From assembly GCF_000170795.1 (NCBI RefSeq), contig NZ_ABCM01000007.1:183969-247968 (forward strand): 64,000 nt of DNA, in the 5' to 3' direction. A program made the translations under genes and the position numbers. Origin of the DNA: Pedobacter sp. BAL39. Its GTDB lineage: Bacteria; Bacteroidota; Bacteroidia; Sphingobacteriales; Sphingobacteriaceae. Positions 53,408 through 62,895 of the stretch are shown piece by piece (position 1 is the first letter of the stretch; each line of letters opens with the position of its first letter). The notes below the pieces were generated by a model. It ran no database searches. It had not been told where the DNA came from and was given only the letters and a program-made list of their open reading frames with translations.

Positions 53408-54022
53408 TTAATTTAAGCTGAGGGCAGCAGCACTCATTTTGTAGTCGAATGTCCTGGTGCTGCCACCAATGTTTTTCTCATCAAACGTCACTTTGAAGTC
53501 GATGACTTTTGTGTTTTCATCGTAGGTTCCAGATCCGCTGATGCCAATGATAAAGGTGGACTTATCGTAACTGGTGATGGTGACATCCTGAGTTTTGATT
53601 TTCATGATGCCCGTTTTCGACCCTTCGTAATCGGGGAAGAACTGCATCACCTGGTCTACGTTGATCTTTGCATTTTTGATGTTGGTGCCGCCAGTTTCCG
53701 AAGCGTATAAGTTGACCATGTCGAACATTGCCGCGCCGCTGTCCTCAACATAAGGGTTGCCAAATCCGATGAAATTTGGATCAGCCTGGGATACCGTAGA
53801 AAAGTGGCTGGCAATTCTTCTGGTCCAGGCTTTGGTGTCCGGATCATACCTGTAGATGAATGGATTATAATAGGAGGTGGGCTGATGGAATACCCCAATT
53901 GCGGATGATGAAGGTGTGCTGACGGGGGCATCCGGGTAAAGGTCTGCCTTCGCTTCAGGCTCTTCCTTTTTGCAGGCGCTGAACAGAAGCAAGCCAAATA
54001 ATAAGGTGATGTATGCTTTCAT
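53408..54022 (-). CDS. Lipoprotein of unknown function in the SusCD locus
   Basis: 204 aa with a short leader and lipobox FSAC followed by KKEE. The rest is beta-rich and aromatic (TSYYNPFIYRYDPDTKAW). No catalytic motif is visible. It lies directly after SusD and just before the peroxidase gene, where surface substrate-binding lipoproteins usually sit in such loci, so a binding role is inferred. Confidence 0.75.
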   Translation of the reverse strand: MKAYITLLFGLLLFSACKKEEPEAKADLYPDAPVSTPSSSAIGVFHQPTSYYNPFIYRYDPDTKAWTRRIASHFSTVSQADPNFIGFGNPYVEDSGAAMFDMVNLYASETGGTNIKNAKINVDQVMQFFPDYEGSKTGIMKIKTQDVTITSYDKSTFIIGISGSGTYDENTKVIDFKVTFDEKNIGGSTRTFDYKMSAAALSLN

Positions 54023-54032
54023 GTGATTCTTA

Positions 54033-54070
54033 ATTTTTAATATCCTGGGTTTTGATTTTTAATATCCTGG
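54033..54070. repeat. 22-bp tandem duplication covering the 3' end of the SusD gene
   Basis: ATTTTTAATATCCTGG occurs at 54033-54048 and 54055-54070. On the minus strand both copies encode QNPGY followed by TAA, the conserved C-terminal tail of SusD proteins. The SusD frame stops in the first copy, so the second is untranslated. Confidence 0.75.
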
Positions 54071-55489
54071 ATTCTGCTCCATGGATGGGTTGGTATTTAC
54101 CGAGATGTAAGGGATGGGCATGATCAGCCTGTAGTCATTGGCAGTAAAGTTGGGCTGTTCGGGATTTCCATCGGCGCGTGCCACGTCTTTATTGTACCTC
54201 AGCAGATCGAAAATCAGATTGCCTTCAAAAGCCAGCTCCTTTCTTCTTTCCAGTAATATCGCATCGATCAGCGCTGTTTTATCCTGGAGATCCAGCGTTG
54301 TTGCGTAAGGGTCGGCACGTTTGCGGATAACATCCAGATCGGCATTAGCCTGTGCATAGTCGGGCGCTGATTTTGCTACCGCCGCCTCTGCCCTGATGAG
54401 GTAAAGTTCGGACAGGCGAAGCACCTTTAATGGAGTGGCATTGGTTCCACCCGTGGCATATTTTTTTGTGAAGTTATAGCTGGTACCACTGATGGTGGTG
54501 GCATTGAACATCGTTGCCGGGCGCCTGATGTCAGTGGATGTGTACAGCGAGGTGAGGTTGCTCGTGGCGGCGAACATAATGTTGGTACTGGTGGCATCGA
54601 AATAATTGCCCAGGCTGGTGCCGCTGAAGTTGGTTTCCATGGCCAGCTCAAAAATGGATTCTGATGAGGGCACCCGGCCCGTCCAGCTGTTGACATAGCT
54701 GGCATTGTTGAGCAAAGTATACTGATTGCTGCGGATGAGGTTGTCGGCAGTGTTGAAGGCCATATCCCAGTTATTTTGATAGAGGTATACCTTTGCCAGT
54801 AAAGCCTGTGCCGAAGCTTTTGTAAAGAAATTCTGTTTGTAACCACCCGTAAGGATGCCCGTGTTGCCATCGTCAAAGCTGGCGATGGCTTCGTTCAGGT
54901 CATTAACGACCGCCTGGAAACTGGCTGCGGAGCTTAACCTTGGGCGGCGATCATCTGCAACCAGATAAGGCTCCATGTTGATCACAATACCCGGGTGTGT
55001 GCCGGCCGGTGTTCTGTTGATTGGCCAGGAGAAAATACGGAGCAGGTCGAAGTGTGCAAGCGCCCTGAGGCATTTTGCTTCGGCAATAATTTTAATTTTA
55101 TCTGCTTCATAACCAGTTGCTGAAGGTGCGTACTTAATGATGTTGTTGATGTTGTTCAGCTCTTGATATAAACTGCTGTAGGTTTCGTCCATTGAAGATT
55201 CCAGCTCCGTCTGGTTGGCTGTATAGATGTCGTCAAGCACCAGTCCATTGGCTTTGCTGTACTTGATGTTGCCACCGCTAAGGTCGGGATAGACCATCAG
55301 GTTGCGCTGGTAATGGGAGGTTGACCGCAAGGCATCATAGGCGCCGGCAAGTGCTGTCTTGGCACCCGCAACGTCTCTGAATAAATCTTCGAGAGATACC
55401 TGATCTGTAGGTTCCTTGTCCAGGAGTTTTTCGCAAGAGCTGCAGCATAAGCTGCAGATGACGATGAGTAGGATATAGTGTTTTTTCAT
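54059..55489 (-). CDS. susD: SusD/RagB-family outer-membrane lipoprotein
   Basis: A 476-aa surface lipoprotein that caps the SusC transporter and binds its cargo. The leader ends in lipobox CSSC, followed by EKLLDKEPTDQVSLEDLF, typical of SusD N-termini. TPR-like helices follow (NYITANQ, KCLRALAHFDLLRIF), and the C-terminus ends in the hallmark QNPGY. A Met two codons upstream (55495) is also possible. It follows SusC with a gap of five to eleven bases. The specific cargo cannot be told from the sequence. Confidence 0.93.
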   Translation of the reverse strand: MKKHYILLIVICSLCCSSCEKLLDKEPTDQVSLEDLFRDVAGAKTALAGAYDALRSTSHYQRNLMVYPDLSGGNIKYSKANGLVLDDIYTANQTELESSMDETYSSLYQELNNINNIIKYAPSATGYEADKIKIIAEAKCLRALAHFDLLRIFSWPINRTPAGTHPGIVINMEPYLVADDRRPRLSSAASFQAVVNDLNEAIASFDDGNTGILTGGYKQNFFTKASAQALLAKVYLYQNNWDMAFNTADNLIRSNQYTLLNNASYVNSWTGRVPSSESIFELAMETNFSGTSLGNYFDATSTNIMFAATSNLTSLYTSTDIRRPATMFNATTISGTSYNFTKKYATGGTNATPLKVLRLSELYLIRAEAAVAKSAPDYAQANADLDVIRKRADPYATTLDLQDKTALIDAILLERRKELAFEGNLIFDLLRYNKDVARADGNPEQPNFTANDYRLIMPIPYISVNTNPSMEQNPGY

Positions 55490-55500
55490 AATCAATAAAG

Positions 55501-58500
55501 TTAAAATCCAAGTCTGACGCCACCAGTGATGGCCATTGTTTCAGGGAAGACAAAGCGTCGTTCGGCAATGCCGTTCCTTCCCTTTGTTCCTGCATCCTTG
55601 TAGAGGTAGAACAGGTTGGTTGCATTCGCGAAGAATGAGGCACTGCCCAGGCGTAGCTTGTCGGCAATTCCCGAGCTCAGCCTGTAGGAGAGGCTCACAT
55701 TAGAAAGCTTCAGGTAACTCATGTTGTACAGGTACCTTGAGGAGTTGGAGACCACACTGCGTACGATAAGCAACTGAGGGATATTGGTTACGTCTCCATT
55801 CCGCTGCCACCTGTCCAGCAGGTCTATACTCTGGTTCCTGTTCTGCAGGTTTCTGCCATCCGACTCATCCACATAACTCACGATCTTACTCGCACCTGAA
55901 CTATACAGGATGTTGAAGGAAAGGTTAAAGTTATGGATGTCAAAAGAGTTGATCAGACCACCATAAAAATCAGGGAGCCTGTCGCCAAGCACTGAGGTTT
56001 CCGTGATCTGCAGTGCATTGATCTCAGTGGTAGTTCTGATGTTGCCCTCGCTGTCATAAAACTGCTCGGCACCGGTTTCCTGGTTGATACCTGCCCATTG
56101 GTAACCGTAGATCGCGGAAGTGCTTTGACCAACACGTAACCCTGCGGCACTCGTAGGAACAGAGTATAGGGAAGAATAACCATTATTAAAGGACAGCAGT
56201 TTATTCCGGTTTCCGCTGATGTTATAGGAGAGGTTCCAGGAGAAGTTTTTCTTGCTGATGATGTTGGAAGCAATGGACAACTCAAAACCACGGTTCCTCA
56301 TTTTTCCGGTATTGAGGGAGATGTTAGCAAAGCCTGTTTCCAGTGGTACGCTGGCGGAAGAGATGAGGTCATCCACGACATTGCTGTAAAATTCTGCGGT
56401 GAGGTCTACCTTATCGAAGAGATTGATGTCGGCAGCAAAGTTCAGTTTTTTGTTTTTCTCCCAGCCCAGTTCCGGGTTTGGCGCTGCATTGGTTAGCGGA
56501 AAGGAGCTGACATTGCCATTGTAGCTGTTGCCGGTGGCGGTGCCGAAGTTATAAAGGCCACGTGCGGAGTAATTACCAATTCTTGAGTTTCCGGTGGTAC
56601 CATAGGTTGCCCGTAGTTTTAACATGGTCAGCACTTTACTGTCTTTCAGGAAGTTTTCTTTGCTGACGATCCATGCCAATCCTACTGATCCGTTGAAGGC
56701 TACCTGCCTGTCGCCACCAAACATCGACGATTTGTCAATACGGCCGTTCAGGTTCGCATAATACTTCTTGTCGAAGTCGTAGCCAAGCTGCGAATAATAG
56801 GAAATGGTAGCGCTGGAAGAAGTGGAGGATGCGGAGGACTGTGTCGTGGCCGCACTGAGCACCCTTCGCCTTTCGAAGGTAAATCCAGAGCCGACACCCC
56901 TGAGCAATTCTGTCTCCCGGTCTTCGAGTTGTGTTCCGATCAGGAAATTAACGGTATGTGCATCCGCAAAGGTTTTATCATAGGTACCTTGTACAAAACC
57001 TGTATAACCGAGGTGACTGCGGTCATAGATCGTCAGGCGGCCGTTGAAGTTTCTTCCTGTCGCATTCAACGGTGAAAGGTATTTGGTTTGTTTATTCTGG
57101 TAGGAGTCGGCACCAACAGTAGCCGAGATGGCAATGCTCTTGCTGAGCTGGTAACTTGCATTGGCATTGGCCATCATCTCGATACCCTTATCGCTGTCCT
57201 CATTCTGTGAAACTATGGCAAGCGGATTGGGCACATTTACAAAGTCGGAGAAGCTGCCCTCGGCATTGTATGGTGCAAGGTTTGGTGGAAGCCATACATC
57301 CCCATAATTAGACAAAGAGTTTCCTTTGGTTACAGTAGGACTGAAATTGAAAGCCATTCTGAACTTCTCACCCAGTTTATGGTCCACCCTCAGACGGGCA
57401 TAAATCTTTTCAAGGTCATTGCCAATGCCGCTGGATTTCTGGTTGCGGTAACCCGAAGAAAATCTGAAAGTTGTGTTTTCATTTCCTCCGGAGATGTTTA
57501 ATCCTGCATTCTGATACACGGCATTCCTGGTGGTCAGGTCAGACCAGTCGGTATTGGTATCTTTACTACCTGCCAGCTGCGACGCTGCTGTCGCAGAACT
57601 TCCTCCGTTGATGTAAGCCTCTCTGAGCAGGCTGTAATATTGCGGCCCGTTCAGCCATTTGTACTCATTGATAAAAGTGGCAATACCGGTATCATAACTT
57701 AGGTCGAGTTTTGTTGTGCCGGGATCACCGGATTTGGTAGTGATGATGATGACACCATTCGCTGCATTGGCACCGTACAATGCGGAGGCGGTGGCATCCT
57801 TCAGTATGGAAATGCTTTTGATGTCATTGGGATTAATGTTGGACAGTGGGTTCAGGTAACGCTCACCTGAAAATTCCTGGGCCTCATTGCCACGTTGTTG
57901 TTCGTAGGATGGGATGCCGTCAATCACATACAGCGGTTGAGAAGAGGTCGATCTGGAAACGCCAAAGCTGGGCAGCGATCCCTGTCCGCGGATGTTGATC
58001 GTTACCGGAGTATTCAGCTCCGTAGTGGTCTCCACATATACGCCCGATACCATTCCCTCCAGCATCTTGTCGAAACTCTCTATTGGCCGTTGGGTTTGTA
58101 GTTGTGCGGCACTCAGCTGACTGATACTTCCGACCACATCTTCTCTTCTTTTGTCTTTGGTATAGGAACCGGTCACTACCACTTCATTCATGCCGAGTAC
58201 CTCATCTTCCATGGTCACCGGAAAATGGCTGCTGTTCCCTGCTTTCAGTTCCCGGGTTTTCATTCCGATATACTTAAAAACCAGGATGTTTTCCGCTATC
58301 TGAGGGCCAGTAAGTTTAAAGGTAAACTCCCCCTTTGCATTAGTAACCGCACCCTGGGCAGTACCTTTTTTGTAAATGTTAACACCTGGAATAGGGCTGC
58401 CGGTCTTTGCATCGGTCACCAGGCCGCTGATCATCCGGGTGCCGGGGATGTCTTTTTTATCGTTCCTGCGGATGGCAATCGTGTTGCCGGAAATGTTAAA

Positions 58501-58788
58501 GCCAAGGTTGCTGCGTGTCGAAATTTCATACAGTACCTGTTTCAGTGTGGCTGTACTGTGTAGGGTGATTTTCTGACTGAGGTCAACTTCTCCTTCGTCA
58601 TAGTTGAAGTGATAACTGCTCTGTTTTTCAATCTCTTTGATGACGGTGGATACTGCTGTATTCCTGAAATCGAGCTGAATCCTGACCCTGTCCGGGGCTT
58701 CGGTTTGGGCATAACTGTTCTGTATCCCAACGATCAGCAGAATGAGGATGCAGACCCTTGAGATGTACCTTAAGTACCGTTTGTTCAT
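55501..58788 (-). CDS. susC: SusC/RagA-family TonB-linked transporter with STN domain
   Basis: A 1,095-aa outer-membrane transporter. A signal peptide ends SYAQ. The secretin/TonB N-terminal (STN) domain (about 40-110) normally contacts the periplasmic part of FecR. A carboxypeptidase-like domain (about 115-205), a plug with VVVTGSYTKDKRREDVVGS and the SusC segment IRGQGSLPSFG, and a large barrel ending GGVRLGF follow. The STN domain fits control by the adjacent FecR and sigma factor. FecR is one base upstream. Confidence 0.94.
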   Translation of the reverse strand: MNKRYLRYISRVCILILLIVGIQNSYAQTEAPDRVRIQLDFRNTAVSTVIKEIEKQSSYHFNYDEGEVDLSQKITLHSTATLKQVLYEISTRSNLGFNISGNTIAIRRNDKKDIPGTRMISGLVTDAKTGSPIPGVNIYKKGTAQGAVTNAKGEFTFKLTGPQIAENILVFKYIGMKTRELKAGNSSHFPVTMEDEVLGMNEVVVTGSYTKDKRREDVVGSISQLSAAQLQTQRPIESFDKMLEGMVSGVYVETTTELNTPVTINIRGQGSLPSFGVSRSTSSQPLYVIDGIPSYEQQRGNEAQEFSGERYLNPLSNINPNDIKSISILKDATASALYGANAANGVIIITTKSGDPGTTKLDLSYDTGIATFINEYKWLNGPQYYSLLREAYINGGSSATAASQLAGSKDTNTDWSDLTTRNAVYQNAGLNISGGNENTTFRFSSGYRNQKSSGIGNDLEKIYARLRVDHKLGEKFRMAFNFSPTVTKGNSLSNYGDVWLPPNLAPYNAEGSFSDFVNVPNPLAIVSQNEDSDKGIEMMANANASYQLSKSIAISATVGADSYQNKQTKYLSPLNATGRNFNGRLTIYDRSHLGYTGFVQGTYDKTFADAHTVNFLIGTQLEDRETELLRGVGSGFTFERRRVLSAATTQSSASSTSSSATISYYSQLGYDFDKKYYANLNGRIDKSSMFGGDRQVAFNGSVGLAWIVSKENFLKDSKVLTMLKLRATYGTTGNSRIGNYSARGLYNFGTATGNSYNGNVSSFPLTNAAPNPELGWEKNKKLNFAADINLFDKVDLTAEFYSNVVDDLISSASVPLETGFANISLNTGKMRNRGFELSIASNIISKKNFSWNLSYNISGNRNKLLSFNNGYSSLYSVPTSAAGLRVGQSTSAIYGYQWAGINQETGAEQFYDSEGNIRTTTEINALQITETSVLGDRLPDFYGGLINSFDIHNFNLSFNILYSSGASKIVSYVDESDGRNLQNRNQSIDLLDRWQRNGDVTNIPQLLIVRSVVSNSSRYLYNMSYLKLSNVSLSYRLSSGIADKLRLGSASFFANATNLFYLYKDAGTKGRNGIAERRFVFPETMAITGGVRLGF

Positions 58789-58789
58789 T

Positions 58790-59797
58790 TTATGGAGTTA
58801 ATGTGATGGATTGATTATTTTGGGTGTAATTGATTTTCTTTGCGAAACACATGCTCTGGATAATGCTCAGGTAATCTGTTTTTCTGAACTGGCCTGTATA
58901 ATTCCAATGGTGGTCATTAGACTTGTTGATGAGCCTGATGCCGTAAATGTTGTTCATCTTTCGTGCAACTTCCTCAAAGGAGGCATGTTTGAAGCTGATG
59001 ATCCCTTCTTTCCAGGCCATGGTCTCTTCTGCATCAAAGTCTGAGGTCGTCAGCGATTGCCTGGAAGTATGGAAGCTGCCCATTTCCGAGGGTTTGAGCA
59101 GTATCGATTTTTCTGTGCCTTCTATCTGTAGCGAGACGCTTCCTTCTACCAGGGCTACCCGGATCTGGTCGTTTCCTTTGTAGGCATTGACGTTGAACCT
59201 TGTGCCCAATACAGTAGTTTTAAGTCCGTTGCTGCTGACTGTAAAAGGCCTGGATTTGTCTTTGGCTACTTCAAAAAAAGCCTCTCCTTCCAGGGTAATC
59301 TCCCTGTGTGTTCCTTTAAATACTTTAGGGTACCGCACTGAGCTGTTGCTGTTTAAGTTGATGACCGTGCCGTCACTCAGCTTAATGACACTGATCTTTC
59401 CATAGTCATTATGGCGGGTCACATATTGCAGGTTCGGCGTGCTGCGCAGGTAGGAGTATAGCGTCACTGAAATCAGTACAATACTGCAGGCCATGACCAG
59501 CGCGGTCTTCCACCTGAAGCGGGACCGTGGTTTCTCCTGCTCCACATGGGCGGGGCTCATGTCCTGCTCCAGAAAGGCATTAAACTGATCAAAGGCTTGC
59601 TGCATGTCTTGCTCAGATGGCCTGAAGTGGATCCTGGAAAGCAATTGTTCCGCGTTGTAGACCTCGTCTAATTTCTCCGGATGAAGACTGATCCATTTGC
59701 TCCACATTTCTACAGACCTGGTGTCTGTTTTCAGAAAGTAGGCAACAAAAGATTCATCTGCTGCGAAGTCGGCTGCCTGGTATAAATTGTAGTTCAA
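58790..59797 (-). CDS. FecR-family anti-sigma/signal transducer
   Basis: A 335-aa inner-membrane protein with a cytoplasmic N-terminal domain (about 1-95), one transmembrane helix (TALVMACSIVLISVTLYSYL) and a periplasmic FecR domain (VIKLSDGTVINLNSNSSVRYP, EITLEGEAFFEVAKD). A C-terminal STN-like part follows. It should pass a signal from SusC to the ECF sigma factor. It lies between the sigma gene (111-base gap) and SusC (one-base gap). Confidence 0.94.
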   Translation of the reverse strand: MNYNLYQAADFAADESFVAYFLKTDTRSVEMWSKWISLHPEKLDEVYNAEQLLSRIHFRPSEQDMQQAFDQFNAFLEQDMSPAHVEQEKPRSRFRWKTALVMACSIVLISVTLYSYLRSTPNLQYVTRHNDYGKISVIKLSDGTVINLNSNSSVRYPKVFKGTHREITLEGEAFFEVAKDKSRPFTVSSNGLKTTVLGTRFNVNAYKGNDQIRVALVEGSVSLQIEGTEKSILLKPSEMGSFHTSRQSLTTSDFDAEETMAWKEGIISFKHASFEEVARKMNNIYGIRLINKSNDHHWNYTGQFRKTDYLSIIQSMCFAKKINYTQNNQSITLTP

Positions 59798-59908
59798 ACT
59801 GCTGTTTTTAGGTGTACTTTAGTTCCTAGAGCAGAAAGCGCCGCTTTTTTACCAGATAAAATTTAAAATAAATTTAAATAAAGCTGTAATATACTGATGG
59901 TGAGTGGT

Positions 59909-60448
59909 TTATTTTAATGCCGAACGGAGCGTACAAAGCGCAGTATAAACATGATTGTATATTGTTCTGGGCTTCAGGCCCAGTAGGAGTGCAATGGCAT
60001 CATAGTTCAATCCTTTAAAGAATTTATAGTCTATGATTTCCCTCTGGGTGGGCGTCAGTTTATGAATGGCCTGCCAGAGTTGAATTTTTGCATCATTTTC
60101 CGTCTGCGTGGCAATGAGCAATTCTTCGTAAGAATGTTCCTTCAGGTCCTGCACCGAGAGGTGATCGTCAATATTGCTGGTTTGTTTGTCTATTGAAATC
60201 TCCCTGCTGAGCTTGTGTTTAAGGCAGGTTTTGAGGTAAGCCTTCACATGATGGACTTCCGACAGGGAAGAGCGGCTTTGCCAGAGCTCACAGAAAAGCT
60301 CGTGCAGCGCATCATTCGTTTTGTCGACATCGGCAATCATGGAAAAGCCATAAGCATACAAATCTGAATAGGACTCCTGATACAACATTTTCATTGCAGC
60401 AGCATTACCATTTCTGATCGCATTCCAGATTTCAGTATTTATCCCCAT
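59909..60448 (-). CDS. ECF-type RNA polymerase sigma factor (FecI-like)
   Basis: A 179-aa sigma factor. Region 2 covers YSDLYAYGFSMIADVDKTNDALHELFCELWQS. Region 4 covers LTPTQREIIDYKFFKGLNYDAIALLLGLKPRTIYNHV, with a helix-turn-helix. It is expected to drive FecR-SusC-SusD expression when the cargo is present. The ATG at 60448 is preferred to 60511, because a promoter element lies between them. Confidence 0.93.
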   Translation of the reverse strand: MGINTEIWNAIRNGNAAAMKMLYQESYSDLYAYGFSMIADVDKTNDALHELFCELWQSRSSLSEVHHVKAYLKTCLKHKLSREISIDKQTSNIDDHLSVQDLKEHSYEELLIATQTENDAKIQLWQAIHKLTPTQREIIDYKFFKGLNYDAIALLLGLKPRTIYNHVYTALCTLRSALK

Positions 60449-60459
60449 ACCTATGAGCG

Positions 60460-60467
60460 CAAAATTA
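60460..60467 (-). promoter_or_regulatory. Promoter of the ECF sigma factor gene
   Basis: The minus strand reads TAATTTTG (TAnnTTTG), 11 bases before the ATG at 60448, with a TTG 21 bases upstream. Both elements and the spacing fit the Bacteroidota housekeeping promoter. Confidence 0.65.
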
Positions 60468-60624
60468 AATAAATCTTTGATTTTTATCCAATTTAGATTG
60501 ATTAAAAACAACTAGCAAGGTGTATTTGTCTGTAATATAGTGTTTTGTATTTTATTTACCATCGCTTTATCGAAATGCATGCATTTTAAGTGTATTGGAG
60601 GCTTCTGCTTTTAGGATACTTGGT

Positions 60625-60632
60625 TATCTTTG
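60625..60632 (+). promoter_or_regulatory. -7 element very close to a start codon
   Basis: TATCTTTG (TAnnTTTG) ends three bases before the ATG at 60636, so transcription would begin at or next to the start codon, giving a leaderless mRNA. No well-spaced TTG is visible. Confidence 0.45.
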
Positions 60633-60635
60633 AAA

Positions 60636-60929
60636 ATGTTTCATATTTTCCTGCACTTTCTGGTGCCAGCCATCGTGGCTTTTTTGTTTTACAGGGAGCA
60701 GCTGCTGAAGACCTGGCTAATCCTGATCGCGACAATGGTGGTAGATGTTGATCACTTGCTTGCAGTGCCCATCTATGATCCCAACAGGTGCAGTGTGGGC
60801 TTTCATCCGCTGCATTCCTATTACGCCATTGGTGTTTATGTGCTGCTGTTGTTTTTTCCTAAAACCAGGCTCGTGGGACTTGGCCTCGTGATCCACATGG
60901 CTTTAGATTACATCGACTGTTTTTTTTAA
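60636..60929 (+). CDS. Small membrane protein, DUF6122-like
   Basis: 97 aa from the ATG at 60636; a TTG six bases upstream is part of the promoter-like element. It has three hydrophobic segments with buried His and Asp residues (HIFLHFLVPAIVA, VVDVDHLLAVP, HPLHSYYA, HMALDYIDC). This pattern resembles DUF6122 and distantly the YdjM-type metal-binding membrane proteins. Function unknown. It overlaps the cardiolipin synthase gene by four bases, tail to tail. Confidence 0.7.
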   Translation: MFHIFLHFLVPAIVAFLFYREQLLKTWLILIATMVVDVDHLLAVPIYDPNRCSVGFHPLHSYYAIGVYVLLLFFPKTRLVGLGLVIHMALDYIDCFF

Positions 60930-62383
60930 AGTAACGGAGAAAATAACCTGGCTATTTTTTCGGGAAGCTGGGCCCAGGAGGAGCGTTTTGCCCAACGCTC
61001 CGCATCAACCCTGATGGTCTCGTTCAGGTCATTATAAAATGCATTTTTCAGCTGTCTGGCAATACCCTGATCGTACACGACGGTATTCACCTCGAAGTTC
61101 AGTTCGAAGCTCCGCTCGTCCATATTTGCGGTTCCAATGAAGGAGAGCCCGTCATCGATCACCATCGTCTTGGCATGGATGAACCCTTTTTTATACATGA
61201 AAATCTCTACACCGACATTGAGCAGTTCCTGGTAATAGGAGCGGGCCGCGGCAGCTACCCACATGGAATCTGATTTGTAGGGAACCAGCAGCTTGATCTT
61301 CACATCACTCAATGCTGCCACATAGAGCGCGTCCAGCAAGGTATTTCCGGGAATGAAATAGGGGGTGGTAATCAGGATCTCCTCATCGGCCATCCCAATT
61401 GCCTGGATCAGGTTAAAGAGGATAGTGGGGTGATCTGAATCCGGACCACTTGCCGCAATCTGCACTTCGACATCAGAGTTTGCATCCGCACAGTCCTCAA
61501 AAAAGGCATGTTGGATTTCCAGATTCTCATCCGCGCAGAAATTCCAGTCGGAGATGAAAAGGTGCTGCAGATGATGTACTGCAGGACCAACAATCTTGAT
61601 GTGTGTATCCCTCCAATAGATTTCACCGGGATGTTCGGCATCATTGATGTACCGGTCGCTGATGTTGATGCCACCAGTAAAGGCAATGTGGCCATCTACA
61701 ATGATAATTTTCCGGTGGTTGCGGTAGTTGAGCCTGTTGGCCAGCAGGATGAAAAATATCTTAAAAAAGGGGAATGCCTGCACACCAGCTGCGCGGAGCT
61801 CCGGAACGATCTTTTTCCTGATGGAGCGGCTACCGAAATCATCGTAAATGAAACGCACCTGCACACCTTCTTTTGCTTTTTCGATGAGGACTTCCTTGAT
61901 GGCCTGTCCGATTACCTCATCCTCAAAGATGTAATACTCCATGTGGATGTGGTGTTTCGCCGCTTTTAAGGCCTTGATCACTTCAGGGAACTTCTCCTCT
62001 CCGTTGAACAGCAGTTGCACCTGATTGTTTCCTGAAAGACCGCTAAGGTTGCTGTTCAGCAGGAGCCTGGCAATTTTGCTGTACTTTTTTAAATGTGGAT
62101 TGATGTCCTGAATCGCTTTTTGTGATCCCAGCTCAATCCTGCTCTTCAGCTGCTGATACTGGATGTCATCACTAATGATCTTTTTGTTATAAATCTTTCG
62201 CACCCGGTAATTGATGCCGAAGGAAAAATAAAGCACGATGCCTGCAATGGGGACGAAGATGACCAACAACAGGTAGGCAAGGGTTTTACTGACTGAGCGG
62301 GTATCGTAGATGATGCGCAGGCACACGGCAATCACAAAGAGCACATAAACGACTTCAGCAGCGAGGATCCATTCTGGGGCCAT
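60926..62383 (-). CDS. cls: Cardiolipin synthase (phospholipase D superfamily)
   Basis: A 485-aa inner-membrane enzyme that joins two phosphatidylglycerols into cardiolipin. Two N-terminal membrane helices (about 7-25 and 35-55) precede two HKD motifs: H223, K225, D230 in NHRKIIIVDG, and H403, K405, D410 in IHAKTMVIDDG. The second is followed by GTANMDERSFELNFE. Length and layout match ClsA-type enzymes. It appears to be transcribed alone. Confidence 0.95.
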   Translation of the reverse strand: MAPEWILAAEVVYVLFVIAVCLRIIYDTRSVSKTLAYLLLVIFVPIAGIVLYFSFGINYRVRKIYNKKIISDDIQYQQLKSRIELGSQKAIQDINPHLKKYSKIARLLLNSNLSGLSGNNQVQLLFNGEEKFPEVIKALKAAKHHIHMEYYIFEDEVIGQAIKEVLIEKAKEGVQVRFIYDDFGSRSIRKKIVPELRAAGVQAFPFFKIFFILLANRLNYRNHRKIIIVDGHIAFTGGINISDRYINDAEHPGEIYWRDTHIKIVGPAVHHLQHLFISDWNFCADENLEIQHAFFEDCADANSDVEVQIAASGPDSDHPTILFNLIQAIGMADEEILITTPYFIPGNTLLDALYVAALSDVKIKLLVPYKSDSMWVAAAARSYYQELLNVGVEIFMYKKGFIHAKTMVIDDGLSFIGTANMDERSFELNFEVNTVVYDQGIARQLKNAFYNDLNETIRVDAERWAKRSSWAQLPEKIARLFSPLL

Positions 62384-62482
62384 TGTAGAGTGATGATTTT
62401 ATAAGATGATGTTTTTACTGAGGACAATATATAAAAATAAACCCTGTAATGGATTTACAGGGCTCATCATCTTGCCTAAGTA

Positions 62483-62692
62483 CTAGTTTCTGTAAAGATC
62501 CGGTAGATCCATCCAGGCAGAAACTTTTAAACAGGCACTCAGGCTTTCTTCTTCTTGGAGTTCCCATTCCTGCAAATGCAGGTTAAATCGGGCGACCTGA
62601 TAGCCATACTCCAGTTCCGGATTCACCACTGTGACCAATTTGTAGTGGAGGTCCTCCGGCATTTTTTCCGTCGTTGCAATCCATTCTTTCAT
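62483..62692 (-). CDS. Small DUF551-like protein, 69 aa
   Basis: A short protein starting MKEWIATTEKMPEDLHYKLVTV and ending VSAWMDLPDLYRN. The W-x-MPE start and the xxWMxLP end match the DUF551 pattern. The role is unknown. It is upstream of the cardiolipin synthase gene on the same strand with a 99-base gap. About 200 bases of AT-rich sequence without a clear element separate it from the YciE-type gene. Confidence 0.7.
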   Translation of the reverse strand: MKEWIATTEKMPEDLHYKLVTVVNPELEYGYQVARFNLHLQEWELQEEESLSACLKVSAWMDLPDLYRN

Positions 62693-62895
62693 ACCAGTCT
62701 TCTGAAAAAGGTTTATATATTAAAATAACCTGCTGATTTTATTTTTGTTTTAAAATGTTTGGTGAAAGTTTAACAAAATCGATTTTGGCTGCTGTTGTGG
62801 CATCTTTAGAATCCCGCAATAAACTGAAGATAAATTACCAGATATGACAAACAATTGAAAGGTATTGAGGTTTGTTACCTGGAGAGTGATGAATT

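Noticed and set aside
58102..58563. A 153-codon plus-strand frame inside the SusC gene
   Set aside because: It lies antisense to the STN and carboxypeptidase-like domains of SusC and has no signal or domain of its own.
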